DNA of 64,000 nt from Pseudonocardia sp. EC080619-01. Lineage in GTDB: Bacteria; Actinomycetota; Actinomycetes; Mycobacteriales; Pseudonocardiaceae. Under the pieces are notes generated by a model. That model was not told where the DNA came from. It ran no database searches and worked only from the letters and a program-made list of their open reading frames with translations. Of the stretch, positions 49,293 to 57,191 are shown piece after piece. How positions within the stretch are numbered: the first letter of the stretch is position 1; each line of letters opens with the position of its first letter. The stretch spans positions 2,712,501-2,776,500 of the forward strand of contig NZ_CP012184.1 in the NCBI RefSeq assembly GCF_001420995.1. Reading direction: 5' to 3'. Position numbers and translations under genes: made by a program.

Positions 49293-51196
49293 CGATCGGC
49301 CACGTCCTCGGCGAACTCCTGCTCGGCTGTCTCGGCGGACCGGACATACCACCAGCCCAGGCCCAGCAGGAACGGGTAGACGAGCACGCCGAGCAGCAAC
49401 CACGGGAGCCGGATGCCGAGGACCGAGATCCCGCCCAGCGCCGGCACGGCCATGAACAGTGCCGGGAGCATCCCGATCCCGAACAGTGCGACCAGGCTGA
49501 CCCGCAGCGTCAGCAGCAGCTGGGTACGGACCAGCGAGTTGCGCAGGAGGGTGCCGACCGCGCCCGGATCCTGCACGTCGGAGAGCCCGCGGGACGAGTG
49601 GGCCGTCGAGCGGCGCTCGGAGAGCACGATCCGGACCCGGCCCGCGCCGGGACCCTCGTCGGCCTGCTCGGCCTCGTCCTGCTCGGGGGCCGGGGCGTCG
49701 GTGGGCGCGGCGGCGAAGCGGCGGGGCCGGGCGCCGGTGTACGGGGCCGGGGAGGAGACGGCCAGAGCGGCCGGTGTCGCGCCCGTGTCGGGAGCGGGGG
49801 CGGGCGCGACCGGGGCGTCCAGGCCGGGGGCGCGCCAGATGATCTCGGTGCGTTCGGTCTCGTGTTCCGGCAGGTGCGGACGGCCTGCGTCGTCCGTGTC
49901 GTCGCCGCCGTCGTCGAGGTCGTCGCCGTCGTCGAGGTCCCCGAGGTCGTCGGGCAGGACCCCGCGCGTCCCGTCGTCGGGAGCGCCGGCCGGATCGGCG
50001 AAGGCCGCCGGGCCGGGGAGCGAGACGATCCCGTCCGCGGCGTCGTCGGTCGGCTCGACGGGGGCGGGGGTGCTGCGCCGCCCCGCCGCGGTCCACCGGG
50101 TCGGGACGGGCCGGGTCTCCGGATGTTCCTCGGTGGCCGTCCCGTTCTCGGTGGCGGCACCGGCGTGCAGCGCGTCGGGATCGGGCGACCAGCCCCGGTC
50201 CCAGACCGGCGACGACGCCCCCGGCACCCGCCGGGGAAGCCCCGAGCCGCCGTCCGCGGGCGGCCACTGCTTGCCGCTGTCGGACGGGCCCGGTCCGGTT
50301 GACGGGGTCCCGGCGACGTCGCGCACGCCCTCCGGGGCGTAGGGGTCGGGCATCCGTGTCGAGCGGGGCCGCGGACCGGACGGACGGCGCGGGCCGGCGG
50401 ACGGTGCGGGCGCATCGTCGCCGCGCTCGTCGCGACCGGCGGGGGCGTCGACGTCGTCGGCGGCGGCCGTGCCGGCGGGTGACGACGCGGCGCGGGTCGC
50501 GCCGGAGCCGCGGGGCAGGTCGGCCGCCTCGTCGGACGCTCCGTCGCCCGGCTCGTCCTGCGGTGTCGTGGCCTGACCGCGGGTGGGATCGACCCGGGCG
50601 TGCCGCCCGGACTCCCCGGACCTCCCGGCGACCCGGCGGGCGATCTCCTGCTGCAACCACGCGGAACCGCTACCCGGGTCGGACGCGGAGTCCGGTCCGG
50701 TGTCGTCACGGCGGGCGCGCCGCCCGGACCGGCCGGACGGTTCCGGTGCGTCGCTCGTCTCCTGCGGGGTGTGCGGTGCGGCGGCGCCGGCATCGGTGGA
50801 CCGCGGAGCAGGGGTGGGACGTTCCCCGCCGGGGTGCGGCGTGGGCGACGGCTCCGCGGCGCCGGTGGCGTACGGCGGCGCCGGACGTGGTGTCCCACCG
50901 GTCGTGCCGGAGCGCGGGGGCTCGGCGGGGCGCGGGTGACCGGCCGAGAGGTCCGGGCTGCGCGGGCGCGGCGGGACGGCGCCCGGCGCACCCCCGCGGG
51001 GGAGGCCGTCGGCGGGGGTGGGCCCGTCGGCGGAGGCCCCCGGCCAGGACGACGTGCCGCCGGGACCGGCCGGGTGCGCGGCGCCGTCGGCGCGGTCGTC
51101 GCCGGCGTAGGGGTCCGCGGACCCGTCGTGGGTGTCCGACGCCTGCTCCGGCTTCGGACGCACCGACGGCTGGACGCCGCCGGTGGGCCTGCTCAC
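49289..51196 (-). CDS. DUF485-like membrane domain behind a very long disordered region
   Basis: The 635-residue protein is unusual. Residues 1 to about 520 are Pro/Ala/Gly/Asp-rich with no globular sequence apart from a short AWLQQEIARRVAGRSGE helix. The C-terminal 110 residues hold two transmembrane helices (LRVSLVALFGIGMLPALFMA and LPWLLLGVLVYPFLLGLGWW) like a DUF485 partner of the symporter it overlaps. GTG 51196 overlaps the LytTR gene stop (GTGA), so regulator, DUF485-like protein and symporter form one coupled unit. GTG 51208 is an alternative start. The disordered part may be a cytoplasmic interaction tether; its function is unknown. Confidence 0.72.
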   Translation of the reverse strand: MSRPTGGVQPSVRPKPEQASDTHDGSADPYAGDDRADGAAHPAGPGGTSSWPGASADGPTPADGLPRGGAPGAVPPRPRSPDLSAGHPRPAEPPRSGTTGGTPRPAPPYATGAAEPSPTPHPGGERPTPAPRSTDAGAAAPHTPQETSDAPEPSGRSGRRARRDDTGPDSASDPGSGSAWLQQEIARRVAGRSGESGRHARVDPTRGQATTPQDEPGDGASDEAADLPRGSGATRAASSPAGTAAADDVDAPAGRDERGDDAPAPSAGPRRPSGPRPRSTRMPDPYAPEGVRDVAGTPSTGPGPSDSGKQWPPADGGSGLPRRVPGASSPVWDRGWSPDPDALHAGAATENGTATEEHPETRPVPTRWTAAGRRSTPAPVEPTDDAADGIVSLPGPAAFADPAGAPDDGTRGVLPDDLGDLDDGDDLDDGGDDTDDAGRPHLPEHETERTEIIWRAPGLDAPVAPAPAPDTGATPAALAVSSPAPYTGARPRRFAAAPTDAPAPEQDEAEQADEGPGAGRVRIVLSERRSTAHSSRGLSDVQDPGAVGTLLRNSLVRTQLLLTLRVSLVALFGIGMLPALFMAVPALGGISVLGIRLPWLLLGVLVYPFLLGLGWWYVRSAETAEQEFAEDVADR

Positions 51197-52059
51197 CTCT
51201 GGCTCCACGCCTGCTTGGTCGCGCGGACGAGACGGTCCTTCAGCTCACGGGTGTGCCGGCGGCTGACCGGCAGCTCGGCCGTCTCCGCACCGGACCCGAT
51301 CCGGACGACGTACCCGGACCCGGCCAGCCGCAGCTCGGTGACCAGCGGCAGCGCCACCAGGAACGAGCGGTGGATCCGGACGAATCCGGCATCACGCCAG
51401 CGGTCCTCCAGCACCGACAGCGGGATCCGGACGAGGTGGCTGCCGTCGGTGGTGTGCAGCCGGGCGTAGTCGCCCTGGGCCTCGACGTAGCGCACCGCGG
51501 ACCGTGGGACGAGCTTCGTGGTGCCGGCCAGCTCGACCGGGATCACCTCGTCGTCGCCGCCACCCGTGACGGTGCCCTCCTCGCGGACCGGCTCGACGGC
51601 CCCGGCACGCCGGGTCGCGAGGATGCGGTCCACCGCGGCCGAGAGCCGTTCGGTGCGCAGCGGCTTGAGCAGGTAGTCGATGGCACCGACGTCGTAGGCG
51701 TCGACGGCGCGGTCGTCGTGCGCCGTCACGAACACGATCGCCGGCTGCACGGCCATGTTCTGGAGCACCCGGGCGAGTTCCAGGCCGTCGAGCCCGGGCA
51801 TGCGGATGTCGAGGAACACGGCGTCGATGTCGGTCTGCTCGGCGACGTCGGTCCCGCCCCCGGGGCCGGACTGGCCCCCAGCGGGCGCTCCCGCGCGGCG
51901 ACCGTTCAGGATGCGCAGAGCCTCGGTGGACTCCCCCGCCTTCAGGACGGTCGCGACCCGCGGTTCGTCGTTCAGCAGGAAGGCCATCTCCTCGAGCGCG
52001 GGCTGCTCGTCGTCCACCGCGAGCACGACGAGTCCCCGAGTGGTGTCGTTGCTGTCCAC
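51193..52059 (-). CDS. LytTR-family response regulator
   Basis: The 288-residue protein has a receiver domain (VLAVDDEQPALEEMAFLL, phosphoacceptor in AVFLDIRMPGLDG, switch lysine in YLLKPLRTERL). A loop insertion of about 25 Gly-rich residues precedes the phosphoacceptor strand. The C-terminal LytTR DNA-binding domain has YVEAQGDYARLHTTDG, VRIHRSFLVAL and the SRRHTRELKDRL ending. GTG 52059 is favoured; GTG 52089 is possible. It should be phosphorylated by the LytS-type kinase at 53228-54469 and control the symporter genes, as carboxylate-sensing LytS/LytTR systems do elsewhere. That pairing is inferred. Confidence 0.85.
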   Translation of the reverse strand: MDSNDTTRGLVVLAVDDEQPALEEMAFLLNDEPRVATVLKAGESTEALRILNGRRAGAPAGGQSGPGGGTDVAEQTDIDAVFLDIRMPGLDGLELARVLQNMAVQPAIVFVTAHDDRAVDAYDVGAIDYLLKPLRTERLSAAVDRILATRRAGAVEPVREEGTVTGGGDDEVIPVELAGTTKLVPRSAVRYVEAQGDYARLHTTDGSHLVRIPLSVLEDRWRDAGFVRIHRSFLVALPLVTELRLAGSGYVVRIGSGAETAELPVSRRHTRELKDRLVRATKQAWSQR

Positions 52060-52230
52060 GATCTCCTCATCCTGCTTTCGGGCCTGCACCGGAAGCCCAT
52101 CGTCGGTGATGATCGCCCGGCGCCGCGACCATGGTGACGCGCCGAGGCGCCGGATGCCAGGGCACGAACCGGATCGGTGACCGTCCGGACACGGCGGGCA
52201 GCCCCCTCCAGGGCGTCACCCGGCGCCGGG

Positions 52231-53127
52231 TCACAGCCCGTAGCGGGCCCAGGTGGCCTTCGTCTCCACCGCCGAGAGCAGTTCGAACGCGACGTCGGCC
52301 GGATCACCGAACGAGTGAGCCCGGGCCGCGCCACCACCGGCCCCGAGCCGGGCGAGCAGCGGCCTGCGCTGCTCGACCGGGCGCTGCTCGGCGTCCGGGA
52401 ACCGCTCGTCCAGGACGTCGTGCACGGTGCCGATGCCGTCGACGAGCCCGAGCTCGCGGGCGCGCTCACCGAGCCACACCTCGCCGTCGAACAGCTCGGT
52501 GTCCCCCGCGAGCCGGTCGCCGCGGCGCTCGCGGACCCAGCCGGTGAACCGCTCGTGCAGCTGCTCCTGCAGGCCGGTGAGCCAGGCGACGTCCTCGGCC
52601 TTCTCCGGCAGGAACGGGTCCAGCCGCGACTTCGAGCCGCCGGCGGTGTGCAGCCGGCGGGACACGCCCCACTTGTCGATCAGGCCGTCGAGCCCGAACC
52701 CGGCGCTGACGACGCCGATCGAGCCGACGATCGAGGTGGAGCAGGCGTAGATCTCGTCGGCGGCGCAGGCGAGCCAGTAGCCACCGGAGGCGGCGACGTC
52801 CTCGCAGAACGCCAGTACCGGCACCTCGGCCTCCGCGGCCAGGCTGCGGATCCGGTCACCGATCAGCTGGGACTGGGTCGGCGAGCCACCCGGCGAGTTG
52901 ATCACCAGGGCGACGGCGGCGAGCCGGTCCGGGGCGAACGCCCGCTCCAGCACCTTCTCGACCGAGGCGGCGTTGAGCACCTGGCGGGGCACCGGTGCGG
53001 CCTGGGCGCTGATCACACCGTGCAGCCGGACCACCGAGACCACCGGCGCCCCGGCGGCTCCGACGGTCTCACCGAGCTTGCCGGGCAACCGGGAGGTGAC
53101 GGCGGCCGGTATGCGCAGGACGTCCAT
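52231..53127 (-). CDS. sppA: Signal peptide peptidase SppA-like serine protease (S49)
   Basis: The 298-residue protein is a short-form S49 peptidase. It has VVSVVRLHGVISA, NSPGGSPTQSQLIGDRIRSL, the serine in EDVAASGGYWLACAADEIYA and the general-base lysine expected in GLDGLIDKWGVS. An N-terminal segment is not a clear signal peptide, though family members associate with the membrane to degrade leftover signal peptides. ATG 53127 is chosen by family length. It separates the two genes of the LytS/LytTR pair, which is odd but may simply be chance. Confidence 0.85.
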   Translation of the reverse strand: MDVLRIPAAVTSRLPGKLGETVGAAGAPVVSVVRLHGVISAQAAPVPRQVLNAASVEKVLERAFAPDRLAAVALVINSPGGSPTQSQLIGDRIRSLAAEAEVPVLAFCEDVAASGGYWLACAADEIYACSTSIVGSIGVVSAGFGLDGLIDKWGVSRRLHTAGGSKSRLDPFLPEKAEDVAWLTGLQEQLHERFTGWVRERRGDRLAGDTELFDGEVWLGERARELGLVDGIGTVHDVLDERFPDAEQRPVEQRRPLLARLGAGGGAARAHSFGDPADVAFELLSAVETKATWARYGL

Positions 53128-53227
53128 GCCCGTCCACCGTACGCGGGAGCGCTGGGTGACCGCTGGTGACCGGATCGGCACAGTGGGCAGCCGATCCACC
53201 ACCCGTGCGGAGCAGCACCGGGGGCCG

Positions 53228-54469
53228 TCAGGCCCGGATGCCCGCCCGGAACTTGGGCACCCGCAAGGTGATCTTCATACCGGCGCCGACGTTGGTGTCG
53301 ACGACCAGACCGAAGTTGTCGCCGAACGCCGACCGCATCCGGTCGTCGACGTTGCCGAGGCCGACGTGGGCTCCGGACAGGTGGGCGTCGTCGAGGTCCT
53401 CGTTCAGCCGGGCCGGGTCCATGCCGACCCCGTCGTCCTCCACGACGATCACGCATTCGGACCCGGCGTTCTCCGCGCGGATGGTGACGGTGCCGCCGTT
53501 CGGCTTGCCGGAGAGGCCGTGCCGGACCGCGTTCTCCACCAGCGGCTGCAACGCCAGGAACGGGAGGACCACGTTCTTGATCTCGTCGTCGATCTGCAGC
53601 CGGATGTTGAGCCGGTTGCCGAACCGGGCCTTCTCCAGCTGCACGTAGCGCTGGATGTTGTCGAGCTCGTCGGTCAGCGTCGTGTACTCGCCGGCGGAAC
53701 GGAACGAGTACCGCGTGAAGTCGGCGAACTCGATCAGCAGCTCGCGGGCACGGGACGGGTCGGTCCGGATGAAGGACGCGATCGTGGTCAGCGCGTTGTA
53801 GACGAAGTGCGGCGAGATCTGCGCCCGAAGCGCACGGACCTCGGCCCGGTTCAGCCGGGCCCGCGAGTCGTCGAGCTCGGCCAGCTCCAGCTGGCTCGAC
53901 ACGTACCGGGCGACCTCGCCGGTCGCCCGCAGGACGGGCGGCCCCGCGGTCGCCGGCGTGAGCGCGGCCAGCGTGCCGATGATGGTGCCGTCGCTCTCCA
54001 GCGGCACGACGACGATGCCGCGGACCTCGCAGCCGGGCTGGCTGCACTTGATGGAGGTGTGGCTCATCAGCTCCATCCGGCCGGTGGAGACCACCCGGTC
54101 GGCGAGCGTCTGGACGTCCTGCTGGTGCTGGTCGGCGCTGCCGTCCCAGCCCAGGACCGTGCCGCGCGAGTCGGTCATCGCCATCGCGGTCGTCTCGAGC
54201 AGCTGGCGCAGGTAGGGCAACGCCTGCGACGCCGAACGCGCCGAGAGCCCCTCGCGCAGCACCGGCGCGGCCAGCGCCACCGTGTGCAGCGCCGAGAACG
54301 TGGCCTTCGCCAGGGGGGAGACCATGTTGTTGCGGCGGTTGCGCTGCCAGAGGAAGACGAACACTGCGACCGCGAGGACGACCACGACGACCGCCAGCAG
54401 CAGCACCAGCGACGGCGTCAGCACCGTCGTGCCGTCGACGACGGCGAGCACCCCCGACTCCACCCGCAC
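53228..54469 (-). CDS. LytS/BtsS-type sensor histidine kinase with GAF domain
   Basis: The 413-residue protein has one N-terminal membrane helix (about residues 18-42), a GAF domain (residues about 55-200) and a His_kinase core. Phosphoacceptor: RALRAQISPHFVYNALTTI near residue 223. N box: LVENAVRHGL. G boxes: VVEDDGVGMD and GLGNVDDRM. The GAF domain contains HTSIKCSQPGCEVRG, two cysteines four residues apart, which could bind metal or sense redox. The stop of the Fpg/Nei gene abuts its start. It is the presumed partner of the LytTR regulator. Confidence 0.87.
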   Translation of the reverse strand: MRVESGVLAVVDGTTVLTPSLVLLLAVVVVVLAVAVFVFLWQRNRRNNMVSPLAKATFSALHTVALAAPVLREGLSARSASQALPYLRQLLETTAMAMTDSRGTVLGWDGSADQHQQDVQTLADRVVSTGRMELMSHTSIKCSQPGCEVRGIVVVPLESDGTIIGTLAALTPATAGPPVLRATGEVARYVSSQLELAELDDSRARLNRAEVRALRAQISPHFVYNALTTIASFIRTDPSRARELLIEFADFTRYSFRSAGEYTTLTDELDNIQRYVQLEKARFGNRLNIRLQIDDEIKNVVLPFLALQPLVENAVRHGLSGKPNGGTVTIRAENAGSECVIVVEDDGVGMDPARLNEDLDDAHLSGAHVGLGNVDDRMRSAFGDNFGLVVDTNVGAGMKITLRVPKFRAGIRA

Positions 54470-55348
54470 CTACCTCACCAACCGGGACAGCCGCCGGTCG
54501 GCGAGCGGCTTGCCACCGGTCTGACAGGTGGGACAGTACTGGAACGATCTCTCCGCGAAGGAGACCTCCCGGACGGTGTCACCGCACACCGGGCAGGGCA
54601 GCCCGGTGCGGGCGTGCACCCGCAGACCGGAGCGCTTCTCGCCCTTCAGCTCGGCCGCGCCCTGCCCGACCGACCGGCCGACGGCGTCGGCGAGCACCCC
54701 GTGCACGGCCTCGAACAGCGCGTCGCGCTGCTCGGTCGTCAGCCGGCCGGCCGTCGCGTACGGCGACAACCGGGCGGTGTGCAGGATCTCGTCGGAGTAG
54801 GCGTTGCCGATCCCGGCGACCGTCGACTGGTCGGTCACCAGCGTCTTGAGCCGGCGGGTGTCGCCGTCGAGCAGCTCGTCCAGGCCCGGGCGGGTCAGCT
54901 CGAGCGCGTCCGGCCCGAGCTTCGCGATCCCGGGGACCAGGGCGGGGTCGTCGACCAGGTACACGGCGAGCCGCTTCTGGGTTCCGGCCTCGGTGAGGTC
55001 GAAACCCGGGCCGCCGACGGCGTCGAGGTGCACCCGCAGCTGCAGCGGACCCCGGCCGGGCTTGGGCGGGGTGGCGCCCGCCGTGGCGTGCCAGCGCAGC
55101 CATCCCGCCCGGGAGAGGTGGGTGACCAGGTGCAGCTCGCCGTCGTCCGGCCGGTCGGCGAAGTCGACCGACAGGAACTTGCCGTACCGGGACGCACCCG
55201 TCACCACGCGGCCCACCAGGGCGGACACCGCGGGATCGAACGTCTTGAGCGCGCTCATGGAGGCCACGTCCACCCGCGCCACCGGGCGGTACACCGCGTG
55301 CTCGTGCAGGTGGTGGGCGAGCGCCTCCACCTCGGGGAGTTCCGGCAC
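54470..55348 (-). CDS. Fpg/Nei-family DNA glycosylase
   Basis: The 292-residue enzyme starts MPELPEVEALAHHL with the catalytic Pro2 and Glu3. It has the catalytic-domain lysine in SRYGKFLSVDF and the H2TH segment STVAGIGNAYSDEILHTA. The C-terminal zinc finger CPVCGDTVREVSFAERSFQY continues with CPTCQ (Cys4). It excises oxidised bases and cuts the abasic site. Whether it prefers oxidised purines (Fpg) or pyrimidines (Nei) cannot be read safely, so no symbol is given. Confidence 0.88.
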   Translation of the reverse strand: MPELPEVEALAHHLHEHAVYRPVARVDVASMSALKTFDPAVSALVGRVVTGASRYGKFLSVDFADRPDDGELHLVTHLSRAGWLRWHATAGATPPKPGRGPLQLRVHLDAVGGPGFDLTEAGTQKRLAVYLVDDPALVPGIAKLGPDALELTRPGLDELLDGDTRRLKTLVTDQSTVAGIGNAYSDEILHTARLSPYATAGRLTTEQRDALFEAVHGVLADAVGRSVGQGAAELKGEKRSGLRVHARTGLPCPVCGDTVREVSFAERSFQYCPTCQTGGKPLADRRLSRLVR

Positions 55349-55358
55349 CGCGCGCCTC

Positions 55359-55799
55359 CTAGTTCATCGGCTGCAACGGGCTGTCCGCGTGGCCCGGGGT
55401 GGACCGGTTCTTCAGGCTGCGCACGACCACCCGGGTCTCCTCGCGCGCGGTCGCGAGCCCCCGGACCATCCCGGTCCAGCTCTCCGGGGGCAGGTCGTAC
55501 CCGCCCTGGGTCTTCGCGGTGATCGTGAACGGGCGCCGCAGCAGCCAGCGGGCCGGGAAGAAGCCCAGCCCGACGACCACGACGAGCCAGTAGAACCACG
55601 GGAAGATCACGTTGTCCGGGACCCAGACCAGCAGCATCAGCCAGAAGAAGGCGAGCGAGGAGAGGATCAGCACGACGGCGCCGCTGCCGGCGTCCACGTC
55701 GTGCTCGAACTCGTCGCCCACAGCGGGCGTCGCCCACTCGATCCGCCGCTGGACCTGCCACTCGCGGTAGTCCGCCGCGATGACCGTCTTCGTCGCCAA
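55359..55799 (-). CDS. Hypothetical two-helix membrane protein
   Basis: The 146-residue product from TTG 55799 begins MATKTVIAADYREWQVQRRI, then has VLILSSLAFFWLMLLVWVPD and FPWFYWLVVVVGLGFFPARW as two helices, and a cytoplasmic part with GYDLPPESWTGMVRG. GGAG lies 5 bases before the TTG; a longer GTG start (55847) would add a less plausible segment. Proteins of this length and shape are common in Pseudonocardiaceae-type actinomycetes. I know no function. Confidence 0.65.
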   Translation of the reverse strand: MATKTVIAADYREWQVQRRIEWATPAVGDEFEHDVDAGSGAVVLILSSLAFFWLMLLVWVPDNVIFPWFYWLVVVVGLGFFPARWLLRRPFTITAKTQGGYDLPPESWTGMVRGLATAREETRVVVRSLKNRSTPGHADSPLQPMN

Positions 55800-55884
55800 G
55801 GTCTCCGCTCCCCTGCCCGTACCCGAGTCGATGTTCCCACAGGTCACCGACAGAACCGAGTGTCCGCGCGGGAGCGCCCGGACG

Positions 55885-56433
55885 TCAGCAGGCCGGTTCG
55901 GTGGACTCCCGCTCGGGGACGCCGGGCGCCAGCAGCTCGGAGCGGGTCAGGACGACCGGCTCGGCCCCGTCGTTGCGGAGCTCGTTCGGCTCGCCGTCAC
56001 CGAGGAAGAACGCCTGCTCGGCCCCGAACGTCTGCGGCTCGCAGCGGCCGGCCCGCTGCACCGTCACGGTGCCGGAGCGGACGGCCGACACGGCCGTGCC
56101 GGGGTGCCGGATCCATCCGGTGGCCTGACCGGGCTGCAGCACCTCGGTCCGCACCAGCAGCTCCGACGGGCCGGGCGTGCCGATCTCGATCGGCCGCTCC
56201 AGCGTGCCCCGGGCGTCGGACCCGGCCTGGGCGACCGGGACCGCGGGGACACCGGGCACCTCGGCCGGCTCCTCCCCGGGACCGGTGGACGGTCCCCGCG
56301 CCGGTGCGGACTCCCCGGCGGGAGCGGCGGCGGGGTCGTCGGGATGGCCGAGCTGGCCGGGCTGCGCGCATCCGGCGAGCAGCGCGCCGATCAGGACGAG
56401 CAGGACGGTGCCGGTCAGGGAACGGATGCGCAC
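55885..56433 (-). CDS. Secreted lipoprotein with cupin-like domain
   Basis: The 182-residue protein has a lipoprotein signal peptide ending in the lipobox LLAGC at residues 18-22, so it should be anchored outside the membrane by its N-terminal cysteine. After a Pro/Ala linker, residues about 80-175 look like a single-domain cupin: RTEVLQPGQATGWIRHPGTA, then VSAVRSGTVTVQR and FFLGDGEPNELRNDG. A WIRHPG segment with few histidines suggests a weak or absent metal site. The ligand is unknown. Confidence 0.75.
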   Translation of the reverse strand: MRIRSLTGTVLLVLIGALLAGCAQPGQLGHPDDPAAAPAGESAPARGPSTGPGEEPAEVPGVPAVPVAQAGSDARGTLERPIEIGTPGPSELLVRTEVLQPGQATGWIRHPGTAVSAVRSGTVTVQRAGRCEPQTFGAEQAFFLGDGEPNELRNDGAEPVVLTRSELLAPGVPERESTEPAC

Positions 56434-56625
56434 GGACGGTCCTCCCGGGGAGCGAGACGGATCACCCGCGAGGCTAGTGGCGCGTCACCACGCCGGCCGC
56501 AGCCGGGTGACGACGACCGCGCCGTCCGGTGTGCGCCATCCCCTTCGCCCGGCCGAGCCGGGTCCGCCGAGGCAGGGTCGTACCGGCACGGCAGGCCCAT
56601 GGTGGAGGTCACAGCGAACCGGTTT

Positions 56626-56680
56626 GCATTGCGCAACGCAGAAGCGCATCCTTGCATCCGTCAACTAGTTGCGTGATACA
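56626..56680 (+). promoter_or_regulatory. Probable MarR operator and promoter
   Basis: GCATTGCGCAACGC (56626-56639) is a near-perfect 14-bp palindrome with TTGCGCAA at its core. TTGCAT (56652-56657) as -35 and GATACA (56675-56680) as a weak -10 are 17 bases apart. The 10-bp palindrome CAACTAGTTG (56662-56671) lies between them. This is where a repressor would block transcription of the MarR-MFS operon. Confidence 0.55.
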
Positions 56681-56705
56681 TGCACCACCGGGAGAGGGGC
56701 GCGCG

Positions 56706-57191
56706 ATGAGCACCGCGAAGCCCGCGACGGCCGAGCCGGACGAGGCCGACATCGAGCTCGCCGACACCGTGGTCCGCGAGCTGTTCATGCTGGTCCGCCA
56801 GGTCAAGAGGTCGGCGGAGCGGCACCGCCCCGACATGATCGTCGACATGGCCGGCTACCACGTCCTGGCCCACCTGCACTTCGGCGGACCGCAACGGGCC
56901 ACCGAGATCGCGGCGGCCTTCCACTCCGACCCCTCGACGATCAGCCGCCAGGTCTCGGCGCTGGTCAAGGCCGGCCTCGTCGAGCGCCGCGCCGACCCCG
57001 GCGACGGCCGCGCCTCGCTGCTCGCCGCCAACGACGAGGGCGTCCGGGTGATCGAGACCGAGCGACGGCGCCGCGCCCACGTGATCGCCGAGGTGCTCGG
57101 CGGGTGGGACCCCGCCGACCGCGTCGCGCTGACCACGCTGCTCGACCGCTTCCTCGACGACTACCAGACCTTCGAAGCACGGGAGTCCTGA
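56706..57191 (+). CDS. MarR-family transcriptional regulator
   Basis: The 161-residue winged-helix protein has ADTVVRELFMLVRQVKRS, the helix-turn-helix RATEIAAAFHSDPSTISRQV and a wing with VERRADPGDGRASLLAANDE. A GGAGAGG ribosome-binding site lies 6 bases before ATG 56706. The stop is immediately followed by the ATG of the MFS transporter, so the repressor probably controls itself and the pump, using the palindromes upstream. The inducer is unknown; lipophilic drugs or acids are usual. Confidence 0.87.
   Translation: MSTAKPATAEPDEADIELADTVVRELFMLVRQVKRSAERHRPDMIVDMAGYHVLAHLHFGGPQRATEIAAAFHSDPSTISRQVSALVKAGLVERRADPGDGRASLLAANDEGVRVIETERRRRAHVIAEVLGGWDPADRVALTTLLDRFLDDYQTFEARES

Noticed and set aside
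47535..50660. One 1041-residue minus-strand open frame
   Set aside because: Only the part from ATG 49292 is a symporter; the upstream extension is Arg/Gly-rich and antisense or out of frame to the DUF485-like gene, as expected of GC-rich shadow frames.
52898..55522. 874-residue plus-strand open frame
   Set aside because: It is antisense to sppA, the histidine kinase and the Fpg/Nei gene and has no recognisable domain.
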